The notes under the pieces are model-generated. The model was not told the DNA's origin and searched no databases. It worked only from the letters and a program-made list of their open reading frames with translations. The position numbers and the translations under genes were made by a program. Below are positions 1-7,940 of a DNA stretch of 64,000 bases, piece by piece; the stretch's first letter is position 1; each line of letters begins with the position of its first letter. The stretch covers positions 4,013,001-4,077,000 of the forward strand of contig NZ_CP159289.1 of assembly GCF_040448675.1 (NCBI RefSeq). The letters are read 5' to 3'. Source of the stretch: Dyadobacter sp. 676. Lineage in GTDB: Bacteria; Bacteroidota; Bacteroidia; Cytophagales; Spirosomataceae.

Positions 1-1377
1 GTATTAACGGGACAAATAGCGCCTTCATTGGAGGAAGACATTTACCCTGTTGATATTCCGAAACTGAACCCGTCGCAGCAACGCGCGGTGCGGAATATCC
101 TTTCCGCCCGCGAGCTCGCCATTGTGCACGGACCTCCGGGAACCGGGAAGACGACCACTTTGGTGCAGGCTATTAAGGCATTGGTTAAAAAAGATAAGAG
201 GCCTGTTCTCGTAGTGGCACCGAGCAATACGGAAGCCAACTTCAAAAAGGGCGTTCCGATGCTGAACGAGACAGTTTCCGAAGTGACGTTCCGGCAGCCT
301 AATGTGTACAAACAGCGGGTAATCGCGACGCGGAGCAGCATGGACAAGAATATGGCCGATCCGAATATGTACCTGCTTGCCAGTTTTTACCAGCCCGAAG
401 TAGTAAAGGCCGTGTCGCCGCTTTCGCCGCGTGCGTTCGCCTATTATAAATTCGAATACCTCGGCGCATTCCGCGAAAACGGCATCGAGGTCAACAAAAT
501 TAAGGTAACGCCCCGCAATTGGGGCGAGGGCGTATACCGCGGCACGATCCAGATCATCGAGGGCGAATGGAGCATTTATAGCCTCGATTTGCAGACGGTT
601 AATACCGGTTTCCGGATTGATATCAAGCAGGTTTACAGCCCGGTACAGGGTGTATGGATGCCGGTTAACCAGCAGTTCCACGTGCAGGGAGGGATTTATG
701 GGTTCAAAGGAAAAGGTGATTTCGTGATTTCACAGTCGTTCACGAACGTGAAAATCAACCCGGCATTCAAACCGGATATCGTTGTGATCGACGATAAGAA
801 ATATGCAGAGGAAGCGAAAAAAGTCAGGTTGAGCGGTCGTGAGATCAGGACGCAGCGCATGGAGGAAGTCGTGAGCAGGCAGAAGGAGTTTTCGGCCAAA
901 AACCTGCGCAAAATGATGAAGGAGTACGAAAAGCAGGATCTTAAAGAAAAGAAAAAGAAGGGGGAAGATATCGATCTGAAAATGAGCCGACAGGATTCGA
1001 CGCAGATCGATTCGATGGCCAACAAACGGAGTATGGCTTTCTGGGACTCGTTGCGGACGGTTCCGCTTACCGTGGCGGAGGTGAAAAGTTATACGCGGCT
1101 GGACAGCCTGGTGATCATCAACGAAGGGTCAGAAAAACAAAAGGATAGTTTGAAAACCAGCAAAAGGGACACGACCAAAGCGAAGAAAGGCAGCCATTTT
1201 AGCTTCGGGGATTTACTAACGGGGCATCATTTCCGGTTGGGCAAGGAAAGTCCGTTCCGGCTGGATTACACCGGTCCGTTGCCGGGTGTGCAGGTGAACA
1301 CGGTGGAGGGGCTGGTGCTGAACGGCGCGGGATTGAAATTGCGGCATTCGGGCGGGAGCAGGGGGGGCTGCTGGTGA
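1..1377 (+). CDS. Chimeric ORF: helicase fragment fused to DUF5686 outer-membrane protein
   Basis: The reading frame is open from the first base, so the gene starts upstream of the window. Codons up to about base 231 encode a superfamily 1 helicase N-terminal core of the IGHMBP2/SMUBP-2 type: an N-P-S-Q-Q-R-A-V Q-motif, the Walker A GPPGTGKTT and the APSNT motif. From about base 232 the protein changes abruptly to a DUF5686-type sequence (ANFKKGVPMLNETV onward), a Bacteroidota surface protein family normally preceded by a signal peptide and a carboxypeptidase-regulatory-like domain. Helicase motifs II-VI are missing and so is the DUF5686 N-terminus, so neither half should work. A Lys/Glu-rich stretch lies at roughly 880-980. 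The frame ends at a TGA just after a run of seven G. The fusion is either an assembly misjoin or a real deletion; I favour the misjoin. Confidence 0.75.
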   Translation, partial: VLTGQIAPSLEEDIYPVDIPKLNPSQQRAVRNILSARELAIVHGPPGTGKTTTLVQAIKALVKKDKRPVLVVAPSNTEANFKKGVPMLNETVSEVTFRQPNVYKQRVIATRSSMDKNMADPNMYLLASFYQPEVVKAVSPLSPRAFAYYKFEYLGAFRENGIEVNKIKVTPRNWGEGVYRGTIQIIEGEWSIYSLDLQTVNTGFRIDIKQVYSPVQGVWMPVNQQFHVQGGIYGFKGKGDFVISQSFTNVKINPAFKPDIVVIDDKKYAEEAKKVRLSGREIRTQRMEEVVSRQKEFSAKNLRKMMKEYEKQDLKEKKKKGEDIDLKMSRQDSTQIDSMANKRSMAFWDSLRTVPLTVAEVKSYTRLDSLVIINEGSEKQKDSLKTSKRDTTKAKKGSHFSFGDLLTGHHFRLGKESPFRLDYTGPLPGVQVNTVEGLVLNGAGLKLRHSGGSRGGCW

Positions 1378-1387
1378 CGCGAGCGGG

Positions 1388-1425
1388 AAGTCAGGTATGG
1401 TCAGGAGTGGTCATGATTGGTCCAT
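1388..1425 (+). repeat. Three 10-bp GGTCA-type repeat units inside the broken DUF5686 gene
   Basis: Consecutive units GTATGGTCAG, GAGTGGTCAT and GATTGGTCCA repeat with exact 10-bp phase. They match the consensus NNNTRGTCAR seen in the two large tracts at 60591-60801. Their position directly after the frame break suggests an insertion into coding DNA, although the sequence remains translatable in one frame. Confidence 0.5.
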
Positions 1426-2482
1426 AGGAGGGCTGACACGCTATTCGTTTGGTCGCAATAAGTTGCTGGTTACCGGCGTGGGCGATTATAGCTGGGCACG
1501 CAATTCGATCAGCGTTTCGGGAGGCCGGGGCATTGCGCAGTTTAATGGCGAAAGCCCGATGCATCCGTTGCTGAACACATTCACGACGCTGTTTTTAGAG
1601 CAGAATTTTATCAAAGAATATCAAAAAGACTTTTTTCGCATCGATTTTAAGAACAGCCGGGAAAACGATCATTTTGAAATAAAAGCCAGCATCGAATACG
1701 CCGACCGTGCGGCACTGCCTAATCTCGAAAAGACTTCACCCTACCGATGGATTGACTGGAAAGGGCGGGAGTTTACGTCCAATGTGCCTGATAATGCGGA
1801 AAACAAAACCGACGCCGCGGTGCCTCCGCCGATGCAGCCGCATCAAGCACTGACGGTGGGGATTTCGGCCTCTTACAAACCCTGGCAAAAGTACCGCACG
1901 CGCGGCGGAAAAACGTCCTATTACGACGACGATTCGCCGAAGTTTTCCGTCGGTTACCGCAAGGGTATCCGCAAAGCGTTCGGCAGCGATGTCGACTACG
2001 ATTTTGTACGGATCGGTATCGAACACGGCTTCGAAACCGGCATTCGCAGCAAATTACGCTATAAGCTGGCCGTAGGCAGTTCCCTCCGTAGCGACAGCGT
2101 TCAGTTTCCCGACTATCAGCATTTTGCCGGGAACCGTTTCTTCTTCCAGCTCGGCGACCCTGTCGGCACATTCCGCATGCTGGATTATTACAAATACAGC
2201 ACTTCCAAAAGGTTTTTTGAAGCACACGTCCTCAGCGAACTTCGCCAGTTCCTGTTGACCCAAATTCCCTGGTTCCGCATTTTGGGTGTCAAAGAGAATT
2301 TCTTCCTCCATTACCTCGCAACCCCCGACTCGGATAATTACGCCGAACTGGGTTATGGCCTCGACATCGGCATCCGTTTCCCGTTACGTGTAGAGGTGGC
2401 CAACAGTTTCGAAGGGTTTAAGTACAAGAGCACCGCGTTTCGGATCGGAACTACGATGAATATCGGCTGGGGGAAGGATTAA
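1397..2482 (+). CDS. DUF5686 family protein, C-terminal part after a frameshift
   Basis: This frame continues the DUF5686 protein of the preceding ORF. It contains the family's barrel-like C-terminus (LTRYSFGRNK, then HPLLNTFTTLFLEQNF) and ends in an amphipathic strand-rich tail (FRIGTTMNIGWGKD). The ATG at 1397 is only the first Met after the break, not a credible initiation site, because upstream codons in the same frame read on from the G7 run. Removing one G from 1361-1367 joins the two frames. The break coincides with three 10-bp units at 1388-1425 that resemble the repeat array near 60600, so a repeat insertion is an alternative cause. Its stop codon overlaps the stop of the convergent ATPase gene. 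Confidence 0.7.
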   Translation: MVRSGHDWSIGGLTRYSFGRNKLLVTGVGDYSWARNSISVSGGRGIAQFNGESPMHPLLNTFTTLFLEQNFIKEYQKDFFRIDFKNSRENDHFEIKASIEYADRAALPNLEKTSPYRWIDWKGREFTSNVPDNAENKTDAAVPPPMQPHQALTVGISASYKPWQKYRTRGGKTSYYDDDSPKFSVGYRKGIRKAFGSDVDYDFVRIGIEHGFETGIRSKLRYKLAVGSSLRSDSVQFPDYQHFAGNRFFFQLGDPVGTFRMLDYYKYSTSKRFFEAHVLSELRQFLLTQIPWFRILGVKENFFLHYLATPDSDNYAELGYGLDIGIRFPLRVEVANSFEGFKYKSTAFRIGTTMNIGWGKD

Positions 2483-3600
2483 AGGATGAATTCGTCGAAG
2501 TTAGCCGGGCTCACGACTTTGAACTGGCTGTCGGGATATGCATTAACGAATGTTTTGGACGCCGAAACCCTGGCATTGGGATTCCATTTGAATTCGTAGG
2601 CATGCAACTGACCATCGATATCTTCCAGATAGTCGATCTCATTTTGCTCTTTGGTACGCCAGTAATATTGGTTTGCCCAAATCCCGTTATAGTTGATAAA
2701 CTTCATCCGCTCGGAGATAATGAAGTTTTCCCACAATGCTCCGATATCGGTTCGCAGCTCGGGTTGGCTGAAATTGGCTATCAGTGCGTTCCGGATGCCG
2801 TTGTCGTAAAAGTAAATTTTGCGGCTGCTTTTAAGTTCGTTCCGCAAATTCCGGCTAAACGAACCGAGACGGAAAATGATAAAAACCTGTTCGAGTAGAT
2901 TAATGTACTTTTCAACCGTCTTGTTGTCAAGGCCGCACATCGTTCCAAGTTCATTGAAAGAAACCTGCGATCCTACCTGAAATGCCAGTGCTTGCAAAAG
3001 GCGTAGAAGCTTTTCCGGTTTCTGAATGTTTTCCCAGGTGAGGATGTCTTTGTACAGATAGCTGTCCGAAAGTTGCTTCAAAATATCCTTTTCCTCACCA
3101 GGGTGGTTAACAATGTCGGGATAGTAGCCGTAAAGCAATCTCTGTGGCAGTAACCGTCTTTCTTCGATCAGTCCGTGATGATTTACCATTTCACCGAATG
3201 AAAGCGGGAACATTCTGTACTCCCATTTCCGGCCGGTCAGTGGTTCGTTGATTTTATTGGCGAGTTCAAAAGAAGAGCTTCCGGTAGCCACCAGTTGTAT
3301 CCCGGGAATATGATCGGTTATCAGTTTTAATTTTACGCCGATGTCGGAAATACGTTGGGCTTCGTCGATGACGATGTTTTTCTTCCCGGCGAACAGATTT
3401 TTAAATCGTGTGGAGGTAGCGTTGTCAAATAATGCCCGCACATCGGCTTCGTCACCGTTTAGCCAGATGGTGTCATCGGAATTACTGAACAGGGTTTGTA
3501 GCAAGGTGGTTTTTCCCACTTGTCTGGCGCCTGTTAAGATGATAGCTTTACCATCATACAGCTTCTTTTCAAGTGCGGTTTGAAGGGTTCGTCTGATCAT
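2479..3600 (-). CDS. AAA-type ATPase with DUF4143 C-terminal domain
   Basis: This is an ATP-binding protein of the large AAA_14/DUF4143 family, whose biochemical role is mostly unknown. The Walker A motif GARQVGKTT lies near residues 24-32, a Walker B-like segment IVIDEAQ follows, and ATGSSS is the sensor-like motif. The second half contains a winged-helix-like stretch (FNELGTMCGLDNKTVEKYI) and a nuclease-fold-like DUF4143 end with EIDYLED and AYEFKW, reminiscent of a PD-(D/E)xK core. I chose the ATG at 3600 (MIRRTLQ) over an upstream Met at 3621, because a TAnnTTTG element occupies 3619-3626. The stop overlaps that of the DUF5686 gene, so the genes converge. The upstream region carries a large palindrome shared with the divergent neighbour. 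Such genes are often scattered as isolated, possibly mobile units. Confidence 0.85.
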   Translation of the reverse strand: MIRRTLQTALEKKLYDGKAIILTGARQVGKTTLLQTLFSNSDDTIWLNGDEADVRALFDNATSTRFKNLFAGKKNIVIDEAQRISDIGVKLKLITDHIPGIQLVATGSSSFELANKINEPLTGRKWEYRMFPLSFGEMVNHHGLIEERRLLPQRLLYGYYPDIVNHPGEEKDILKQLSDSYLYKDILTWENIQKPEKLLRLLQALAFQVGSQVSFNELGTMCGLDNKTVEKYINLLEQVFIIFRLGSFSRNLRNELKSSRKIYFYDNGIRNALIANFSQPELRTDIGALWENFIISERMKFINYNGIWANQYYWRTKEQNEIDYLEDIDGQLHAYEFKWNPNARVSASKTFVNAYPDSQFKVVSPANFDEFIL

Positions 3601-3618
3601 AGCGACATCACGTTTACC

Positions 3619-3626
3619 CAAATTTA
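3619..3626 (-). promoter_or_regulatory. Putative -7 element of the ATPase gene
   Basis: The minus strand reads TAAATTTG, which fits the Bacteroidota -7 consensus TAnnTTTG. It lies about 19 bases before the ATG at 3600. No TTG is present at the usual -33 spacing; that position falls inside the palindrome at 3629-3688. Confidence 0.4.
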
Positions 3627-3628
3627 CA

Positions 3629-3688
3629 ACTTTTTGGGAATGTATTCCTAAAAAACATAGACTTTTTAGGAATTCATTCCCAAAAAGT
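3629..3688. promoter_or_regulatory. Palindromic operator-like inverted repeat between divergent genes
   Basis: Arms of 26 bp (3629-3654 and 3663-3688) are complementary with one mismatch and are separated by 8 bp. Each arm contains its own smaller dyad, GGAAT-GT-ATTCC on the left and GGAAT-TC-ATTCC on the right, flanked by A/T runs. The arms cover the expected -33 positions of both divergent -7 elements (3619-3626 and 3706-3713). This is the arrangement expected of a repressor site acting on both promoters. A cruciform or terminator-like role is the alternative. Confidence 0.6.
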
Positions 3689-3705
3689 GGGTATTTTATT
3701 TGAGG

Positions 3706-3713
3706 TAATTTTG
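3706..3713 (+). promoter_or_regulatory. Putative -7 element of the NAD(P)-binding protein gene
   Basis: TAATTTTG matches TAnnTTTG and lies about 150 bases upstream of the ATG at 3863. The right arm of the palindrome ends at the expected -33 position, and no TTG is seen there. Confidence 0.35.
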
Positions 3714-3862
3714 CATATCTCCCGTCCAGCAGCTTATCTTTAACCTATTAAAATCTCCTGATAAAATATCACCTCCACAACAGAATCGAGCTATGCTCTT
3801 CTGTGAACTCCGGGTTCTTCGTCCGGAATAGTTTGCTACATCCCAATTTTTATCAGAGAGAA

Positions 3863-4495
3863 ATGAAAAGAATACAAAAAATAGCCGTGATTGGCGGCGG
3901 AGGACGCACAGGCCAATATCTTGTCAACCAGCTTATTGAAAAAGGTTATTCCTTGAAACTGCTGCTCCGGCATCCGGAGAATTTCACAATTATCAGCCCT
4001 TTGATCGAGATCGTGCAGGGAGATGTGCTGGATGAGGGTGTCGTGGAACAGCTGATCAGGGGCTGCGATGCCGTCGTAAGTACAGTAGGCCAGCGAAAAG
4101 ACGAACCTTTGGTGGCTAGCCGGGCGAGCGTCAATATCCTGAATGCGATAGGCGACCGGCCGGTGCGGTATATAGTATTGGCTGGTTTAAATGTGGATAC
4201 GCCGACCGACCGGAAAGGTACCGAAACCGCCAAGGCTACGGAATGGATGCGGACTACATTCCCTGCCATCCATGAAGATCGCCAGCGATCTTACTCGATT
4301 CTGGCGGGCAGCCATGCGGAATGGATCATGGTGCGGGTTCCGTACATTGAATTTACCGGGAGCCGTGCCGAAGTGAAGGTAAGCGCTGCCGATTCGCCGG
4401 GAGGGAAAATCGACGCGGCCGATATTGCCGGGTTCATGATCGACCAGCTTACGGACGATACCTGGCTGCGAAAAGCGCCGTTTATCTCCAATTAA
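3863..4495 (+). CDS. NAD(P)-binding atypical SDR (NmrA/NAD(P)H-binding family)
   Basis: A Rossmann-fold protein of 210 residues with the glycine-rich dinucleotide motif GGGGRTGQYLV at the N-terminus and the segments VVSTVGQRKDEP and YIVLAGLNVDTPTD, typical of NAD(P)H-binding, NmrA-like atypical SDRs. These proteins act as redox sensors or as reductases of small quinones or flavins; the substrate here cannot be told. The ATG at 3863 is preferred to an upstream alternative at 3803, because an AGAGAG purine stretch precedes it and the Rossmann motif then begins at once. The gene is divergent from the DUF4143 ATPase across a palindromic region, which suggests shared control. A bidirectional terminator separates it from the next, convergent gene. 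Confidence 0.85.
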   Translation: MKRIQKIAVIGGGGRTGQYLVNQLIEKGYSLKLLLRHPENFTIISPLIEIVQGDVLDEGVVEQLIRGCDAVVSTVGQRKDEPLVASRASVNILNAIGDRPVRYIVLAGLNVDTPTDRKGTETAKATEWMRTTFPAIHEDRQRSYSILAGSHAEWIMVRVPYIEFTGSRAEVKVSAADSPGGKIDAADIAGFMIDQLTDDTWLRKAPFISN

Positions 4496-4496
4496 A

Positions 4497-4533
4497 ACGA
4501 ATGGCCGGCAAATCAACGCTGCCGGCCATTCGT
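4497..4533. terminator. Bidirectional hairpin terminator
   Basis: Perfect 14-bp arms (ACGAATGGCCGGCA at 4497-4510 and its complement at 4520-4533) with a 9-base loop lie between two convergent genes and are followed by a T-rich stretch on the plus strand. Confidence 0.8.
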
Positions 4534-4551
4534 ATTTTATTTCAATGTATT

Positions 4552-7527
4552 TTAAATCAATGCATTCCAAAGGATTTCCGCCGGATGAAGCGCTTTACGG
4601 CCGGTTCCGTCGTGGATCTGATGGCGGCAACTGGTGCCGGGGGCGGCGATAATCACTTCTTCGGGCTGCTGACGGACCGTCGGGAAGAGTACCAGCTCGC
4701 CGATCTGCATCGAAATGTCGAAATGCTCCTTTTCGTAGCCGAATGAACCCGCCATGCCGCAGCATCCCGAAGGAATGAGCTGCACGGTATAATTTTCGGG
4801 CAGTGAAAGCATTTTTTTGGTCGGTATCACACTCGAAATGGCTTTTTGCTGGCAATGCCCGTGCAGCTTGATGAGCCGTTTTTCTTTGGTAAACTGGTTT
4901 TTCGAAATGTTTTTCAGCTCGATTTCACGGGCGATAAATTCGTCGAACTGCAAGGCGTTCTGGGCGATCATCTTGGCATCTTCGAGCAATTCGTCGCTGA
5001 CCAGGTCGGGGTATTCATCGCGGAACGTAAGGATTGCCGACGGCTCGATACCTACCAGCGGGGTGTCGTGCGAGACAATGTCTTTCAACAGACGGATATT
5101 CTCCTCCGCGATTTTCTTCGCATCCCTTAGCAGTCCTTTGGAAAGCTGCGGCCGGCCGGAAGGGCCGTGATTGGGGATAGTCACCTCATAACCCAGCTTT
5201 TCCAGCGCGAGAATGGCGGTTTTACCAATTTCCACATCATTATAATTGGTAAACTCGTCGCAGAACAAATACACCTTCCGCGCCGATTTCGGGGCGCTTT
5301 TCTTCCGCTGATCGTACCATTTTTTCAACGTTGTGCCATGCAACAGCGGCATTGTGCGATCAGGGTGGAAGCCCACGATCGTGTTGGCGATTTTCCGGAG
5401 CGGGGCGTTCTTGAAGATCAGGTTATAAGCCCACGGAACATAGCTGGCAATACCGGTCATTTTCGAGAAATTACCCACGAGCCATGAGCGTACGGGAATG
5501 CCGTTGGCATCATGGTATTGCTGCAAAAACTCCATTTTCAGCTTCGCGACGTCCACATTCGACGGGCATTCGCCTTTGCAGCCCTTGCAAGCCAGGCACA
5601 AGTCGTAAACCTCCTTGATTTCCTTGTTGTCGAAGCGGTTTTCCTTGGGCGAGCGCGTGAGCATTTCGCGCAGGATGTTCGCGCGGGCGCGTGTGGTGTC
5701 CTTTTCGTTCCGGGTTGCCATGAAGCTCGGGCACATCGTGCCGCCGCTCAAGTGCGTCTTCCGGCAGTCGCCCGAGCCGTTGCATTGCTCGGCATGTTGC
5801 AGGATATTCTGGTCGTGGAACCGGAAGTTCGTTTTGAATTCGGGTGTTTTCTGGTCGGGTTCATAGCGCAGGAAAGTATCCATCGGCGCCGTGTCCACGA
5901 TCTTCCCCGGATTGAAAATGTTGTTGGGGTCCCAGGTTTTTTTGAGATCCTTGAATAGCTGGTAGTTATGCTGGCCTACCATTTTTGGGATAAATTCCCC
6001 CCGCAGGCGTCCGTCGCCATGCTCGCCTGAGAGCGAGCCGTCATATTTTTTCACCAAATCCGCGATTTCCTCTGCGATCATTCTGAACTGGCGGTGCCCT
6101 TCGGCGGTTTTCAGGTTAATAATGGGCCGCAAATGCAGCTCACCCGAGCCCGCGTGTGCATAATGCACGGCCGACATGCCGTGTTTTTTCAGGATTTCGT
6201 TGAATTCGCGGATATATTCCGGCTGGTCGTAGACGTCGATCGCCGTGTCCTCGATTACCGCTACCGCTTTCTCGTCGCCCGGAATATTGGCCAGCAATCC
6301 GAGGCCGGCTTTCCGAAGCGTCCATATCTTTTTGGTATCATCGCCGAAAAGTAACGGATAGTGGAAACCCATTCCCGCAGCTTTCAGCTCCTTCTCCATT
6401 TCGGCGGCAAGTTGCTCTACTTCCTCTTTGGTTTCCCTCGAAAGGTCGACTACCAGAATGGCCGGAAAAGTGCCATCGGGCTTGTTCTTAACGAAAAACG
6501 CGTTTTTGCGCTGCTCGGGATTGGTAGCGGCGCATTCGAGCACGTACTCGTCGATGAGCTCCACAGCGTGAGGACCGTATTTGAGGGTCAGGATCGTCGC
6601 CCGCAGCGCCTCGTCGATGGTGTTGCAATGTACGCACACGAGCCCCTGTGTTTTCGGCGGCAGCGGCACCAGGTTTACCTTGATTTCAGTGAGAAAACAG
6701 AGCGTACCTTCCGACCCGGCGATCAGGCTGCACATATTGAAAGGTCTTTCCGAACCCGTGCCAGTCGTGTAAGGCTCCATATTGAGCAGCATATCGAGCG
6801 CATAACCGGTATTGCGGCGCTCTACCGACGGCTTGGGGAAATTCCTGCGGATTTCGGCCTGGTTTTCGGGAGAGGCCAGGATCGCGTCCGTTTTAAGATA
6901 TATTTTATCAAGAAGCGATGCGCTCCCGTTCTTCCGGCGGGCATTGTCCAGAATAGCCTGCAATTCATTGCTGCTTACATTTTTGAATTCCGCATCGCTG
7001 CCGTCCGCCAGGATCGCCTTTACTTCCAGCAGATGTTCACGCGTACTCCCGTATACGATGGAGTTGGAGCCGCAGGAGTTGTTACCCACCATTCCGCCGA
7101 TCATCGCGCGGTTTGCCGTCGACGTTTCCGGGCCGAAATACAGTCCGTACGGTTTGAGGGCCATATTCAGCTCGTCGCGTACGACGCCCGGCTGTACGCG
7201 TACCCAGCGCTCTTCCGCATTTATTTCGAGTATTTTATTGAAATTTTTCGAAACGTCTACTACTATACCGTTACCGACAACCTGGCCTGCCAGCGAAGTG
7301 CCTGCGGTACGTGGAATGAGGGAAACTTTCTTTTCCGTGGCATATGAAATGAGCGCTTTGAGATCGCCGATCGATTTGGGGATCGCTACGGCCAGCGGCA
7401 TTTCGCGGTAGGCGGACGCGTCTGTTGCATATAACGTCCGCATGGTATTGTCGAAAAACAGGTCACCCTCAAGGCGTTGTGCAAGCAAACTCAGATCTGC
7501 ATCTGATACTGGAGACGGGGATGTCAT
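4552..7527 (-). CDS. FAD-linked oxidase / 4Fe-4S oxidoreductase (D-lactate dehydrogenase-like, YdiJ-type)
   Basis: A 991-residue fusion of three modules. The N-terminal PCMH-type FAD-binding domain (about 45-185) contains RTAGTSLAGQ and GGMVGNNSCGSNS. An FAD-oxidase C domain follows (about 240-540) with the histidine-rich segment HYAHAGSGELHLRP. The C-terminal half is a GlpC/CCG-type iron-sulfur region: CNGSGDC near 581, CLACKGCKGEC near 640 with the CP ending of a ferredoxin motif, and a CCG-type motif SGCCGMAGS near 918. This is the layout of membrane-associated 2-hydroxyacid (D-lactate, D-2-hydroxyglutarate) dehydrogenases such as YdiJ, which pass electrons to quinone through the clusters. 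The exact substrate is not determinable. The gene is monocistronic, with a promoter-like element just upstream. Confidence 0.92.
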   Translation of the reverse strand: MTSPSPVSDADLSLLAQRLEGDLFFDNTMRTLYATDASAYREMPLAVAIPKSIGDLKALISYATEKKVSLIPRTAGTSLAGQVVGNGIVVDVSKNFNKILEINAEERWVRVQPGVVRDELNMALKPYGLYFGPETSTANRAMIGGMVGNNSCGSNSIVYGSTREHLLEVKAILADGSDAEFKNVSSNELQAILDNARRKNGSASLLDKIYLKTDAILASPENQAEIRRNFPKPSVERRNTGYALDMLLNMEPYTTGTGSERPFNMCSLIAGSEGTLCFLTEIKVNLVPLPPKTQGLVCVHCNTIDEALRATILTLKYGPHAVELIDEYVLECAATNPEQRKNAFFVKNKPDGTFPAILVVDLSRETKEEVEQLAAEMEKELKAAGMGFHYPLLFGDDTKKIWTLRKAGLGLLANIPGDEKAVAVIEDTAIDVYDQPEYIREFNEILKKHGMSAVHYAHAGSGELHLRPIINLKTAEGHRQFRMIAEEIADLVKKYDGSLSGEHGDGRLRGEFIPKMVGQHNYQLFKDLKKTWDPNNIFNPGKIVDTAPMDTFLRYEPDQKTPEFKTNFRFHDQNILQHAEQCNGSGDCRKTHLSGGTMCPSFMATRNEKDTTRARANILREMLTRSPKENRFDNKEIKEVYDLCLACKGCKGECPSNVDVAKLKMEFLQQYHDANGIPVRSWLVGNFSKMTGIASYVPWAYNLIFKNAPLRKIANTIVGFHPDRTMPLLHGTTLKKWYDQRKKSAPKSARKVYLFCDEFTNYNDVEIGKTAILALEKLGYEVTIPNHGPSGRPQLSKGLLRDAKKIAEENIRLLKDIVSHDTPLVGIEPSAILTFRDEYPDLVSDELLEDAKMIAQNALQFDEFIAREIELKNISKNQFTKEKRLIKLHGHCQQKAISSVIPTKKMLSLPENYTVQLIPSGCCGMAGSFGYEKEHFDISMQIGELVLFPTVRQQPEEVIIAAPGTSCRHQIHDGTGRKALHPAEILWNALI

Positions 7528-7558
7528 AAATGCAATTAACTGGGGAAAATAACGGATT

Positions 7559-7593
7559 CAAAGTTACGCACAACGCGTAAGGAATTCCAGCAA
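7559..7593 (-). promoter_or_regulatory. Putative promoter of the FAD/Fe-S oxidoreductase gene
   Basis: On the minus strand TAACTTTG (7559-7566) fits TAnnTTTG and a TTG lies at 7591-7593. The 24-base spacing is one base beyond the usual range. It would give a leader of about 25 bases before the start codon at 7527. Confidence 0.45.
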
Positions 7594-7940
7594 AATATTC
7601 ATGAAGTAGGCCGCAAGGATTAAATATTGATTAAAACCACCGTCAGAAAGCGGGTGTATTTGTACTTCTCAAATATGCGATTTGGACTTAAAACGGATAT
7701 ATAACCTGGTCTTGAAAGAAAATTGTTTCTGGTGCTATTTATAGCTGGTTTGGTTATTGTATTATCCAAATTATTTATATTATTTTGTACGAGGTGTGGC
7801 GTAAAATTTACATTTTTTCATACTAAAATTCATCATAAATGCCCTTTTTGAGATATCAGAGGTATTTTTCGAACAAGGTATGAGAAGGATGTCAAAATGA
7901 TACAACATTTCCTACTTACAGACCTAATTATATCTAACCT
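7594..7940. other. A/T-rich intergenic region upstream of susC
   Basis: No gene is supported in this stretch. It is richer in A/T than the flanking genes and must carry the promoter of the SusC/SusD locus, but no exact TAnnTTTG element was found; the nearest is TTATTTTG near 7780. No hairpin or repeat stood out. Confidence 0.5.

Noticed and set aside
6361..7347. Plus-strand frame inside the FAD/Fe-S oxidoreductase gene
   Set aside because: The minus strand carries the conserved FAD-binding motifs; the plus-strand product resembles no family.
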